64,000 nucleotides of DNA, from positions 1 to 64,000 of the forward strand of contig JAJYBB010000005.1 of the NCBI GenBank assembly GCA_021779195.1. Direction: 5' to 3'. Position 1 is the first letter of the stretch. Each line of letters opens with the position of its first letter. The DNA is from Bacteroidota bacterium (GTDB lineage Bacteria; Bacteroidota; Bacteroidia; Bacteroidales; Paludibacteraceae). The position numbers and the translations under genes were made by a program. Below are positions 27,433 to 35,293 of the stretch, one piece after another. The notes below the pieces were generated by a model that did not search any database, had not been told where the DNA came from, and saw nothing but the letters and a program-made list of their open reading frames with translations.

Positions 27433-29220
27433 ATGAGCAAGAAAACATTTAACCCGACAGACTGGCAACCTACAATTCAAAATACAACGCAATATGTAGA
27501 GCCGTCACATGTGGCGGCTAATGATGATTTGGAGTTGATTGTAAACCGTATCGAATCTACCTCCATTGATATTGCCCCCAATTATGCAGATTGGCGAGAC
27601 CTGGGCTTTGCCCTCGCAGATGCTTTGGGCGAAAGCGGTCGTAATTACTACCACCGCCTAAGCCGATTTTATCCGTCTTATTCGCAAAGCGAAACCGACA
27701 AACAATATTCCGCTTGCCTCGCTTCGCACGGCCACGGAGTTACAATCAAAACACTTTACCACTTGGCAAAGTCCGCAGGAATAGACATTGCTGTGAAGCA
27801 ACCAATTTCGGTACATAAAAAAGAATCTCAGGAAAAATCCCCATTTCCCCAATCTGGGGATTTGGAGAATTTGGGGAAAGTAGATTTCTCCCCTATGGGG
27901 GAGTCAGAGGGGGCTTCACTACCCGCTTTCCCGAAAGAAATATTTGAATCATTGCCCGGCTTACTCCAGGCAATCACTTCAAATGCCGATTCTCCCGAAG
28001 ATGCCGACTTGCTTTTGTTGGGCTCCCTGACAGTTTTCAGTGCATGTATGCCCAATGTGTACGGCGTGTATGGCCAACACGAAGTATTTCCAAACCTGTT
28101 TCTTTTTGTTACGGCCAAGGCTTCGGCAGGTAAAGGAAGACTTTCTCTTTGCCGTCGTTTGGTAGAACCTATCCACCAAATGATGCGCCAGCAATGCAAG
28201 GCGGAACAAGAAGAATATAAACTGAAACTCACACAGTACAACGCCAGTAGCGACAAAGCACACGAAGAAAAGCCAGAAGAACCACCACTCAGAACACTGA
28301 TTATTCCGGCTAATAACAGCGCGACAGGTCTGTTTCAATTACTCAAGGAGAATAACGAAAAGGGATTGATATTTGAAACTGAAGGCGATACGCTTGCGCA
28401 GACTTTCAAGTCTGAACACGGAAATTATTCCGATGGTTTTCGCAAAGCGTTTCACCACGAAACAATTTCCTATAACCGCCGTAAAGACAGGGAATTTGTA
28501 GAACTGGCAAGCCCTCAACTTTCTGCTCTTTTGTCCGGTACGCCTAAGCAGGTATCTTCATTGATCCCGAACGCCGAAAACGGACTGTTCAGCCGTTTTA
28601 TGTTTTATTTTATGAACCTTCGCCCAATTTGGAAAGATGTGTTTGCTGGGGATGACGAGCAACCACTTGAACACAAATTTGATGTTTACGGAAAGGAGTT
28701 TCTGGGTTTCAATCTTTTTCTTCGTCAGCAACTGGGCAGATTCAGGTTTGCTTTTTCAAGCAGTCAACAAAAGGCGTTCAATGCCTACTTTGAACAAACG
28801 CAACTTCAATACCTCGAATTGTGCGGAGATGATTATGTGGGAAGTATTCGCAGATTGGGATTAATTGCATTTCGTTTGGCTATGATTATGACAGCTCTTA
28901 GAATCATAGATACCGGAGAGGTGGCTTCCGTTCTGGTTTGCACAGACACTGACTTCAATACAGTGATGGAAATAGTAAAAGTGCTTGTACTACATGCTGC
29001 ATACATTTTTGAACAACTACCCAAAGACACCACAACACCGCAGCCATTAAATCACAAACGGCAGTTATTGGACGCTTTGCCAGCTGAATTTGACAGACAA
29101 ATATACCTTGCGGTAGCTAAAGGATTAAATATCCCGGATAAGACAGCAGAGAAACAAATTGCACGCTTTGTCAAAGCGGGTTTAATCAATCATTTTGCCC
29201 AAAACCGATATAAAAAATAA
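27433..29220 (+). CDS. PriCT-2 / DUF3987 replication protein
   Basis: A 595-residue protein with a primase C-terminal (PriCT-2) domain at about 35-117 (NYADWRDLGFALADAL ... GVTIKTLYHLAKSAG) and a DUF3987 domain from about 165 onward. The DUF3987 part carries a P-loop-like AKASAGKGR (228-236), which suggests a helicase/ATPase role. Residues about 130-163 are low complexity and encoded by inserted GC-rich hairpins (27836-27914). It follows the AEP primase by two bases; together they look like a split primase-helicase module for autonomous replication of the element. The C-terminus resembles a winged helix (DKTAEKQIARFVKAGLI). Confidence 0.82.
   Translation: MSKKTFNPTDWQPTIQNTTQYVEPSHVAANDDLELIVNRIESTSIDIAPNYADWRDLGFALADALGESGRNYYHRLSRFYPSYSQSETDKQYSACLASHGHGVTIKTLYHLAKSAGIDIAVKQPISVHKKESQEKSPFPQSGDLENLGKVDFSPMGESEGASLPAFPKEIFESLPGLLQAITSNADSPEDADLLLLGSLTVFSACMPNVYGVYGQHEVFPNLFLFVTAKASAGKGRLSLCRRLVEPIHQMMRQQCKAEQEEYKLKLTQYNASSDKAHEEKPEEPPLRTLIIPANNSATGLFQLLKENNEKGLIFETEGDTLAQTFKSEHGNYSDGFRKAFHHETISYNRRKDREFVELASPQLSALLSGTPKQVSSLIPNAENGLFSRFMFYFMNLRPIWKDVFAGDDEQPLEHKFDVYGKEFLGFNLFLRQQLGRFRFAFSSSQQKAFNAYFEQTQLQYLELCGDDYVGSIRRLGLIAFRLAMIMTALRIIDTGEVASVLVCTDTDFNTVMEIVKVLVLHAAYIFEQLPKDTTTPQPLNHKRQLLDALPAEFDRQIYLAVAKGLNIPDKTAEKQIARFVKAGLINHFAQNRYKK
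27500..27519. repeat. In-gene 20-base palindrome, copy 2
   Basis: AGCCGTCACATGTGGCGGCT near the 5' end of the DUF3987 gene. It matches the copy at 26460-26479 except at the two paired central positions, and both are preceded by TGTA. Confidence 0.8.
27836..27914. repeat. GC-rich hairpin repeats inserted in frame
   Basis: AATCCCCATTTCCCCAATCT, then its complement, then CTCCCCTATGGGGGAG: a cluster of hairpins translated as a Ser/Pro/Gly-rich linker of the DUF3987 protein. Similar CCCCATTTCCCCAAATCCCC sequence recurs at 44800-44842, and a related hairpin lies at 38240-38262. Confidence 0.65.
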
Positions 29221-29382
29221 TTCCAATTTTACCAAAAAACTAATTACCTTTTTTCTTTATCCTAATGGAAAAATAAAAAAATCTCGAAACAGCTAATCAA
29301 CAACCTGTAACTAATTGAAAACGGCTATTAGAAACGGGATGCATTACTGTTTTCAATACGGTAGGCGATTTTTTTATTTATA

Positions 29383-29425
29383 GTCCTGAAATTTGTTCAC
29401 TAATCAAACAAATCAATTTCAGGAC
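29383..29425. repeat. Palindromic repeat at the left end of the metal cargo
   Basis: GTCCTGAAATTTGTT (29383-29397) faces AATTTCAGGAC (29415-29425) as a hairpin. The same 15-base word recurs on the other side of the cargo at 44769-44783. Confidence 0.65.
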
Positions 29426-29473
29426 GATTCACAACCACTTTTATTCTTATTGATAAGTTTTTTATCCTTTCTG

Positions 29474-29519
29474 TTTGGTTATTCAAATATTGTTTGTAAT
29501 TTTGCGAACAACAAACAAT
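29474..29519 (+). promoter_or_regulatory. arsR1 promoter and overlapping operator
   Basis: The promoter is TTTG (29474-29477), 19 bases, TAATTTTG (29497-29504). A perfect 9-base inverted repeat, ATTGTTTGT (29489-29497) and ACAAACAAT (29511-29519), overlaps the -7 box and start point, as expected for ArsR autorepression. The same sequence with few changes lies at 31530-31560. Confidence 0.82.
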
Positions 29520-29534
29520 AAAGATAATCAAATC

Positions 29535-29867
29535 ATGGATTGCACTAACAATACCAACAATACGCCTGACAATGAAACTATTGCCCGCTTTGCTAAAGCA
29601 ATGGGACACCCTACCCGCATTGAAATCCTGCGCTTTCTTGCTTCGCTGGACAGCTGCTATTTCGGCGACATTCACAACGAACTGCCAATTTCCAAAGCAA
29701 CTGTTTCTCAACATTTGAAAGAATTAAAAGATGCAGGATTGATACAAGGTGAAATTGAAACCCCAAAAGTAAAGTACTGTATCAATCGTGAGAATTGGGA
29801 AAAGGCACAATCTTACTTCGTTCAATTTTTCAGTTTAAAACACGACAAAACTTCATGTTGCAAATAA
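29535..29867 (+). CDS. arsR: ArsR-family metalloregulator 1
   Basis: A winged-helix repressor that leaves DNA when it binds As(III) or a related metal. 110 residues from ATG 29535; an upstream in-frame ATG at 29475 lies inside the promoter and cannot be used. Domains: helix HPTRIEILRFLASLDSCYFG, then recognition helix [19 protein letters not shown], then the wing. Candidate metal ligands are Cys3, Cys38 and the C-terminal TSCCK pair. It heads an operon with a thioredoxin-like protein, ArsF, ArsG and a BFD protein. Confidence 0.93.
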   Translation: MDCTNNTNNTPDNETIARFAKAMGHPTRIEILRFLASLDSCYFGDIHNELPISKATVSQHLKELKDAGLIQGEIETPKVKYCINRENWEKAQSYFVQFFSLKHDKTSCCK

Positions 29868-29892
29868 ATAATCATATAAATATTTTATCGTT

Positions 29893-30141
29893 ATGAACAT
29901 TCAGGTATTGGGTACGGGCTGCCCTAAATGTAAAACGCTCGAAAAAATAACCCGTGAAGTAGTGGCAGAAGCGGGTATTGATGCCAACATAACTAAAGTG
30001 GAGGACATTGTAGAAATTATGAAATTCAATGTAATGACCACACCAGCTTTGGTGGTTGACGGTAAAGTAGTATTAAAAGGTCGCGTACCTTCCAACAGCG
30101 AGTTAAAAGAAATTCTAACCAATAAAGTATTCAGAATATGA
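29893..30141 (+). CDS. Small redox-active disulfide (thioredoxin-like) protein
   Basis: 82 residues with the whole thioredoxin-fold core. Redox pair Cys10/Cys13 (GTGCPKC) and the cis-proline segment MTTPALVVDG match the thioredoxin_3 (TM0996/MTH895) family. Cytoplasmic; it probably passes electrons to an arsenic-handling enzyme or to the ArsG membrane protein encoded two genes on. It overlaps arsF by four bases (ATGA). Confidence 0.88.
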   Translation: MNIQVLGTGCPKCKTLEKITREVVAEAGIDANITKVEDIVEIMKFNVMTTPALVVDGKVVLKGRVPSNSELKEILTNKVFRI

Positions 30142-30566
30142 AAAAGTTGATTTTAGCTTCCGTAGCAATATTGCTTATTGCCTCTTTTTTTACTGTAAAT
30201 GCGGGCAGTCCCGCAACCAAATCAGCTCCGGCAACTTCAAGCGTTGCAAAAGTAGAAGTATATTATTTCCATTTCACCCGCCGTTGTGTTACCTGTCAGG
30301 CTGTTGAGACTGAATCTCAAAAAGCCATTGCCGCTCTTTATCCGGCTCAATATAAATCGGGTAAAATCATTTTCAAATCGCTTAACTTAGACGAAAATAC
30401 CAGTAAAACATTAGCCGAAAAATGCAAAGCTGAAGGACAGCAGCTTTTAATTATCAGCGGTAACAAACGCTTCGACCTCACCGAACAAGGGTTTATGTAC
30501 GCCAGAAGCAACCCCGACAAACTGAAACAGGAACTTAAAACTACAATTGATCCGTTAATCAAATAA
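30138..30566 (+). CDS. arsF: ArsF-like periplasmic protein
   Basis: 142 residues with a signal peptide (KKLILASVAILLIASFFTV) and a thioredoxin-like body holding RRCVTCQAVE. It resembles the family labelled nitrophenyl compound nitroreductase subunit ArsF, found beside ArsG in organoarsenical operons. No cofactor site can be seen, so its exact reaction is uncertain; with two cysteines in CVTC it may take part in thiol exchange across the membrane. It is coupled to the preceding gene and seven bases from arsG. Confidence 0.8.
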   Translation: MKKLILASVAILLIASFFTVNAGSPATKSAPATSSVAKVEVYYFHFTRRCVTCQAVETESQKAIAALYPAQYKSGKIIFKSLNLDENTSKTLAEKCKAEGQQLLIISGNKRFDLTEQGFMYARSNPDKLKQELKTTIDPLIK

Positions 30567-30573
30567 TCAGGAT

Positions 30574-31275
30574 ATGGAGTTTTTACAAAGTGTATTAGAT
30601 AACTCTCAATATGCGTTTATTACAGCTTTTGTGTTGGGGCTAATGACAGCCATTAGTCCCTGCCCATTGGCAACGAATATTTCTGCTATCGGCTTTATTA
30701 GCCGTGACATTGAGAATAGACAAAAAGTGTTTATAAACGGTTTTGTTTACACATTGGGTCGGGCATTCAGCTACACCTTATTAGCGGTCGTTATCTTCTT
30801 TGGTGCAAGTAAATTAAATATATCTATGTTGTTTCAGGGTTGGGGCGAAAAACTGTTAGGTCCTGCACTGATTCTAATTGGATTGTTTATGCTCGATGTG
30901 ATTAAGCTCAAATTCCCGGGCTTTTCCAGTCTCACAGATAAGTTGGGCGAAAAAAGCAAAGGAAGCTACTGGGGTACTTTCTTCTTGGGAGTTGTTTTTG
31001 CATTGGCATTTTGTCCTTATAGTGGAGTGCTGTATTTTGCTATGCTCATACCAATGACCGTAGCCAGTGCAAGCGGACTTTATCTACCCATAGTTTTTGC
31101 CACAGCTACCGGATTGCCGGTTATTCTTTTTGCGTGGCTATTGGCTTATGCAGTGGGTAATGTTGGTACACTATACAACAGTATCAAAGTATTCGAGTTA
31201 TGGTTTCGCAGGGTGGTATCTGTCGTATTTATTTTAGTGGGCATTTATTATATAGTAATCTTATTCGCAAAGTGA
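30574..31275 (+). CDS. arsG: ArsG-like (CcdA/DsbD-type) membrane transporter
   Basis: 233 residues, six or seven membrane helices, related to the CcdA/DsbD transmembrane domain. Conserved cysteines lie in ISPCPLATN (near residue 28) and FCPYSGVLYF (near 148), the two positions used by CcdA for electron transfer. The family name in arsenic operons is aminobenzylarsenical efflux permease ArsG. Given the adjacent cytoplasmic thioredoxin and periplasmic ArsF, an electron shuttle across the membrane is an equally reasonable role. Confidence 0.83.
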   Translation: MEFLQSVLDNSQYAFITAFVLGLMTAISPCPLATNISAIGFISRDIENRQKVFINGFVYTLGRAFSYTLLAVVIFFGASKLNISMLFQGWGEKLLGPALILIGLFMLDVIKLKFPGFSSLTDKLGEKSKGSYWGTFFLGVVFALAFCPYSGVLYFAMLIPMTVASASGLYLPIVFATATGLPVILFAWLLAYAVGNVGTLYNSIKVFELWFRRVVSVVFILVGIYYIVILFAK

Positions 31276-31278
31276 GTT

Positions 31279-31509
31279 ATGGATGAAATTATATGCTATT
31301 GCAAGCAAATAACAAAGAGTGAAATCGAAAAAGCAATTTCCGAAGGAGCTAAAACATTGAAGGATATTCAGGAAATAACAGGAGCTTGTACCGGAAACCA
31401 GTGCAAAGAACTGAACCCGTCGGGCAAATGTTGCTCGTCTGAAATTAATGCCATGTTGCCAACAAAGGGGTTTACATTAAATACCCCTTGCGGTTGCAGC
31501 CACTGCTGA
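31279..31509 (+). CDS. BFD-like [2Fe-2S] protein
   Basis: 76 residues matching the BFD-type iron-sulfur fold: CYC near residue 6-8 and CTGNQC near 38-43 as ligands. An extra C-terminal cysteine-rich tail follows (GKCCSSE, then TPCGCSHC). The tail is longer than usual and could bind metal or arsenite. It follows arsG by three bases, last gene of the first ars operon. A role as electron carrier fits the family; the tail is unexplained. Confidence 0.82.
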   Translation: MDEIICYCKQITKSEIEKAISEGAKTLKDIQEITGACTGNQCKELNPSGKCCSSEINAMLPTKGFTLNTPCGCSHC

Positions 31510-31529
31510 AGCTAAAAAAATTTGCTCTT

Positions 31530-31560
31530 ATTGTTCGTCATTTTACGAACTACAATCATA
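31530..31560 (+). promoter_or_regulatory. Second copy of the ArsR1 operator
   Basis: ATTGTTCGTCATTTTACGAAC and following bases align with the arsR1 operator (29489-29519), with about 5 differences in 26 positions. TTCGT and ACGAA keep the inverted symmetry. It precedes the ArsP-like gene at 31582. No TTTG is found at the -33 position, so promoter strength is unclear. Confidence 0.6.
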
Positions 31561-31581
31561 AAACCAATAAAAATAAAAAAT

Positions 31582-32601
31582 ATGAAACTCAACAAAAACA
31601 TAATCATTCCCCTGCTGCTATTACCAATCTGGTATTTAGTTTACAGCAATCTTCAACCTGCAACCGATTGGGTTATTGATTCAGCCTTTGGATTGGCCAA
31701 AGGTGCCCATTTGACGGAAACCTTGCGGTTTTTTATTTTCGAATTTCCCAAGGTGCTAATGCTCTTGGTTCTCATTATTTTCTTTGTGGGAATACTCCGC
31801 AGCTTCTTTACTCCTGAGCGAACCCGCAAAGCTTTAGAAGGTAAAAGAACTTTTACAGGTAATGTAATGGCTTCATTGCTAGGCATTGTAACCCCTTTCT
31901 GTTCCTGCTCCGCTATCCCGTTATTTCTTGGTTTTGTGGAGTCGGGTGTACCGTTAGGCATAACATTCTCTTTTCTTATTGCAGCTCCAATGATCAACGA
32001 AGTGGCGGTTATTCTTCTGTACGGGATGTTTGGTTGGAAAACAGCAGTAATATACATTGCTACCGGACTTACAATAGCAATCATAGCCGGTTGGATTATT
32101 GGAAAACTGAAACTCGAAAAATGGGTGGAAGAATGGGTTTACGCCTCACACATGGGCAATGCTGATGAAGAAGAAGAAAAACTCACCCTTTCAGTTCGTA
32201 TCAAAATGGGCTACGATGCAGTAAAAGATATAGTGGGCAAAGTTTGGCTGTATGTTGCTTTGGGTATCGCCGTTGGTGCGGGAGCTCACGGCTATGTCCC
32301 CTCCGAGTTTATGGCTTCGTTCATGGGCAAGGATGTTTGGTACGCCGTCCCTCTTTCGGTTCTCATTGGTATTCCGTTATATTCCAACGCTGCGGGTATC
32401 GTTCCTATTGTTTCGGTATTAATTGAAAAAGGAGCTTCATTGGGTACAGCTTTGGCATTTATGATGTCAGTTATTGCCCTATCATTGCCCGAAATGATTA
32501 TACTTCGTAAAGTTCTGAAAATGCCGTTGATTCTTACCTTTATTGCCATTGTTGGCGGTGGAATTATGATAGTTGGTTTCTTGTTCAATCTAATATTTTA
32601 A
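31582..32601 (+). CDS. ArsP-like permease
   Basis: 339 residues from ATG 31582, about ten membrane helices, of the ArsP/DUF318 permease family. The hallmark TPFCSCSAIPLF (near residue 110) carries the paired cysteines that bind trivalent (organo)arsenicals or metals. A second conserved block, IGIPLYSNAAGIVPI, is near residue 260. It likely exports methylated or organic arsenic, which fits arsM later in the cargo. The start was chosen because the upstream extension is operator sequence. A cytoplasmic acidic loop (GNADEEEEK) separates the halves. Confidence 0.86.
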   Translation: MKLNKNIIIPLLLLPIWYLVYSNLQPATDWVIDSAFGLAKGAHLTETLRFFIFEFPKVLMLLVLIIFFVGILRSFFTPERTRKALEGKRTFTGNVMASLLGIVTPFCSCSAIPLFLGFVESGVPLGITFSFLIAAPMINEVAVILLYGMFGWKTAVIYIATGLTIAIIAGWIIGKLKLEKWVEEWVYASHMGNADEEEEKLTLSVRIKMGYDAVKDIVGKVWLYVALGIAVGAGAHGYVPSEFMASFMGKDVWYAVPLSVLIGIPLYSNAAGIVPIVSVLIEKGASLGTALAFMMSVIALSLPEMIILRKVLKMPLILTFIAIVGGGIMIVGFLFNLIF

Positions 32602-32613
32602 AACAACTTTGTT

Positions 32614-32838
32614 ATGAAGATCAAAAAGAAAAATGAAATGAAAATCACCTTAATCATTATGGTTTTGGTAATGACCTTTGTGGTCACATTCGTAAGTGTG
32701 TCGGTCAATTTTGGCTATCAAACAGGGTTTGTTGCTAAATGGCTAAAATCATGGGGGCTTGCTTACGCAGTTGCTCTTCCGGTAGTACTGGTAATAATGC
32801 CTCTTATCAAAAGGGGAATAGCGAGATTTATACAATAA
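32614..32838 (+). CDS. DUF2798-like small membrane protein
   Basis: 74 residues (or 66 from the second ATG at 32638) with two membrane helices: ITLIIMVLVMTFVVTFVSVSVNFG and LAYAVALPVVLVIMPLIKRGIARFI apart by a short WLKSWG turn. The pattern matches DUF2798, often found near transport genes with unknown role. Twelve bases after the permease. Confidence 0.75.
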   Translation: MKIKKKNEMKITLIIMVLVMTFVVTFVSVSVNFGYQTGFVAKWLKSWGLAYAVALPVVLVIMPLIKRGIARFIQ

Positions 32839-32856
32839 TCAAGTAAAATAAAAAAT

Positions 32857-33930
32857 ATGAAAAAGTTTTTAATTATTTCGCTTATCAACTTCTTGTGCTC
32901 GTCGTTATTTGCTCAAACAAATGACTCTATATTCAAATCTTATGGTAAACCTGTTGTTCAGGTTTTTGCGTATTCAAAATATGACGTAAGCGAAAATGCA
33001 AAACAGCCTATTAGTTTTGGTATTACCCGTGCTCATATTGGTTACCAGTACAACTTTTCCAAAGAGTTAATGGGTACTGTCATTGCCGATTTAGCAGGAA
33101 GAACAACCTCAACAGACATTATGGTAACTGATGCAAACGGCAAACAATTAACCGTGACCAATTCAGGTAAAGAAGGTAGCTACTATACCGCCTTTCTAAA
33201 ATTTGCATACCTTCAATGGAAACCGTCAGATAAACTTACGTTACAATTTGGAGGTATATTACAAAATCATTATATCACTCAGGAAAATTTTTGGGGATAT
33301 CGCTATGTCTATGAAACTTTTCAGGATAGGTATTACGGAACGGCAAGCGGTGATTTCGGAGCTATTGGTTATTACAAGATAAATAAAATTGTAAATATAG
33401 ATGTAGCAGTTACCAACGGCGAAGGAATACGATTCAGTCAGGACAAATATGGAAAAGTAAAAGTAGCAACAGGTGTTGATGTAAGACCGGTTAAGGGAAT
33501 GATACTCCGATTGTACTACGACAACACTTCAACTGGCGATACAGTCAACAGTGCTACACAACATTTGTTTTCGGTATTTACCGGCTATCAACTTGACAAG
33601 CATTTCAGGGTAGGAGCCGATATTAATTATAGACACAACAATTTAAATGTCAGCAATCATAATTTTGGAGGTTATTCAGTTTTTGGAACTTACATAGTGA
33701 GTCCAAAAATCGAACTCTTTGCTCGCTTCGATAAAGTTCTATCAAATACACTTACAGGAAAAACTCAAAATTGGAATCTTTCAAAAGATGGGCAGGCATA
33801 TATTGTTGGGTTCCAATATCAACCGGCTAAAACTGTAAATATTTCACTAAATTATCAGGCTTGGAACCCGGAAGATAAAACTATGAATATGACAAATATA
33901 ATTCAATTTAATACAGAGTTTAAATTTTAA
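32857..33930 (+). CDS. Outer-membrane porin
   Basis: 357 residues with a signal peptide (MKKFLIISLINFLCSSLFAQ) and alternating beta strands throughout. Segments such as GITRAHIGYQYNFSKELMG and YLQWKPSDKLTLQFGG, and the terminal Phe (NTEFKF), are typical of a 14-16 strand barrel. It resembles phosphate-selective porin O/P relatives. In this cargo it may give an outer-membrane exit or entry path for arsenic or phosphate-like anions; the substrate is not readable. Confidence 0.83.
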   Translation: MKKFLIISLINFLCSSLFAQTNDSIFKSYGKPVVQVFAYSKYDVSENAKQPISFGITRAHIGYQYNFSKELMGTVIADLAGRTTSTDIMVTDANGKQLTVTNSGKEGSYYTAFLKFAYLQWKPSDKLTLQFGGILQNHYITQENFWGYRYVYETFQDRYYGTASGDFGAIGYYKINKIVNIDVAVTNGEGIRFSQDKYGKVKVATGVDVRPVKGMILRLYYDNTSTGDTVNSATQHLFSVFTGYQLDKHFRVGADINYRHNNLNVSNHNFGGYSVFGTYIVSPKIELFARFDKVLSNTLTGKTQNWNLSKDGQAYIVGFQYQPAKTVNISLNYQAWNPEDKTMNMTNIIQFNTEFKF

Positions 33931-33933
33931 AAT

Positions 33934-34308
33934 ATGGAAACAAAAAATCAAACCACTTTCCTTTGTGGCACAAGCGAATACAATGTGGTCAGCTGCTCGG
34001 GTGCTTCAGATTTAGGGCAATTATCGGATGTCATAGCCCGCAAACTTCGTGACAATAAGGTTCGCAAAATGAATTGTCTTACTCTGATTGCCATTGACGA
34101 TCTGCATTTGATTGAAGCCTTCAAAAAAGCAAATGTCTTGGCCATTGATGGTTGTCCCAGAGACTGTGCAAAAAAGATTCTGGGAAAAGCCGGGATTGAG
34201 AATTTCAACCATTTGCGCCTAACTGATTTGGGTTACAAAAAAGGAGAAACGCCCCTAACCGGAAATGTAATTAATGCAGTGTATGAAAAGGCTGAAATTA
34301 TCCATTAA
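33934..34308 (+). CDS. Putative zinc-binding DGC-domain protein
   Basis: 124 residues with the conserved cysteines of the DGC family: CSGASDLGQLSD near residue 21, KMNCLTL near 48, and the name-giving IDGCPRDCAKKIL near 72-84. Homologues occur in arsenic and metal clusters. A role in metal binding or electron transfer is inferred from the cysteines. The start of the next gene overlaps its 3' end by 35 bases. Confidence 0.8.
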   Translation: METKNQTTFLCGTSEYNVVSCSGASDLGQLSDVIARKLRDNKVRKMNCLTLIAIDDLHLIEAFKKANVLAIDGCPRDCAKKILGKAGIENFNHLRLTDLGYKKGETPLTGNVINAVYEKAEIIH

Positions 34309-34780
34309 AGCCAAACAAACGCTATCGGTAATATTTTTGATTTTATCGGTAGCGTTTATGGTACTCATTTTTAGCTTCAAAAATGAGCTTACTGAATATG
34401 CCTCCCGGCTGGTTAAATCGCAATCAACAATCGATAGCACAAATAAACTCTCATTGAGGGTCGATTCTGCATTTAATTACCGTCAAAACAAACTTGCTTA
34501 TAAAGTCACTTTCCTTGAATTTGGTGCAACTGGTTGCTCTGCCTGTAAACGAATGGAAACGGTAATGAGAGAAATTCGGACTCAATATACTGGCAAAGTG
34601 AATGTCATATTTCTAAACATTTTGCTACCCGAAAATCAGGACTTAATGAAGTTCTATGGCATTGCCGCCATACCCACACAAGTATTGCTGAACGATGAAG
34701 GAAAAGAGTTCTTCAGGCATACCGGGTACTTTCCAGAAAATGAGTTGATAAAAATATTGAAAAGTAAGGGCGTCAAATAA
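34274..34780 (+). CDS. Membrane-anchored thioredoxin-like protein
   Basis: 168 residues (ATG 34274, or 34283) with one N-terminal membrane helix (TLSVIFLILSVAFMVLIF) and a periplasmic thioredoxin fold. The redox motif is CSACK (GATGCSACKRME) and the cis-proline loop is IAAIPTQVLL. It probably reduces periplasmic disulfides and is a natural partner for the CcdA-like ArsG. It ends the second ars operon, just before the ArsR2 operator. Confidence 0.85.
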   Translation: MQCMKRLKLSIKAKQTLSVIFLILSVAFMVLIFSFKNELTEYASRLVKSQSTIDSTNKLSLRVDSAFNYRQNKLAYKVTFLEFGATGCSACKRMETVMREIRTQYTGKVNVIFLNILLPENQDLMKFYGIAAIPTQVLLNDEGKEFFRHTGYFPENELIKILKSKGVK

Positions 34781-34880
34781 TGGAAGATACCACTCATTAG
34801 TATAAATGCGTTTATCTTTTTTCTATCTATCTTTTTTCATTTAGTTATTATTAACTAACAAATGAATTAGATATACAAAA

Positions 34881-34904
34881 ATATGTCGTATATTTGCGAC
34901 ATAT
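34881..34904 (+). promoter_or_regulatory. ArsR2 operator wrapped around the -7 box
   Basis: ATATGTCG (34881-34888), TATATTTG (34889-34896), CGACATAT (34897-34904). A perfect 8-base inverted repeat encloses exactly one -7 promoter element. The same design is found at 41451-41474. The -33 match is weak (TTAG). Confidence 0.82.
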
Positions 34905-34916
34905 AACAACACTATC

Positions 34917-35261
34917 ATGACAAAATCAGAAGTATTTGAAAAAGAGCTACAAGAGTTAGCCACATTTGCCAAAGTAATCTCACACCCTGCACGTTTGGCA
35001 ATTCTAAAGTATTTGGCAGAAACTAAAACTTGCATTTCAGGAGATATTTCCGACAAATTACCATTGAGCCGCACTACCGTTTCGCAACATTTAAAAGAAT
35101 TGCGTGATATGGGATTGATTCATGGCGAAATTGATGGAATGAAAATCAATTATTGCTTGTGTGGTACTTGCATTGCCGAAAAATTGGAACTGTTCGATAA
35201 CTTTTTCACCCAAATAAAAGCGGTTGACATAAACTGCTCAAATGAAAACCATTGTAATTAA
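34917..35261 (+). CDS. arsR: ArsR-family metalloregulator 2
   Basis: 114-residue winged-helix repressor. Recognition helix [19 protein letters not shown] follows [21 protein letters not shown]. Candidate metal ligands are the Cys in KTCISG and the pair in YCLCGT; the C-terminus has DINCSNENHC. Residues 1-85 are nearly identical to ArsR3 (41701), and both genes have the same operator type, so this is a within-element duplication. It heads the operon with the Cys-tailed lipoprotein, ABC transporter and P-type ATPase. Confidence 0.93.
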   Translation: MTKSEVFEKELQELATFAKVISHPARLAILKYLAETKTCISGDISDKLPLSRTTVSQHLKELRDMGLIHGEIDGMKINYCLCGTCIAEKLELFDNFFTQIKAVDINCSNENHCN

Positions 35262-35293
35262 ACTAATTACCAAACAATTTTAAAAAAATCATT

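Larger units (their letters stand above)
29221..29534. other. Intergenic region with cargo-end hairpin and ArsR1 promoter
   Basis: No gene is present. It holds the palindromic GTCCTGAAATTTGTT element (29383-29425), the promoter at 29474-29504 and an overlapping operator (29489-29519). Confidence 0.6.

Noticed and set aside
29475-29534. N-terminal extension of ArsR1 from an upstream ATG
   Set aside because: The bases are the promoter and operator; the same false extension appears before the ArsP-like gene because the operator is duplicated there.
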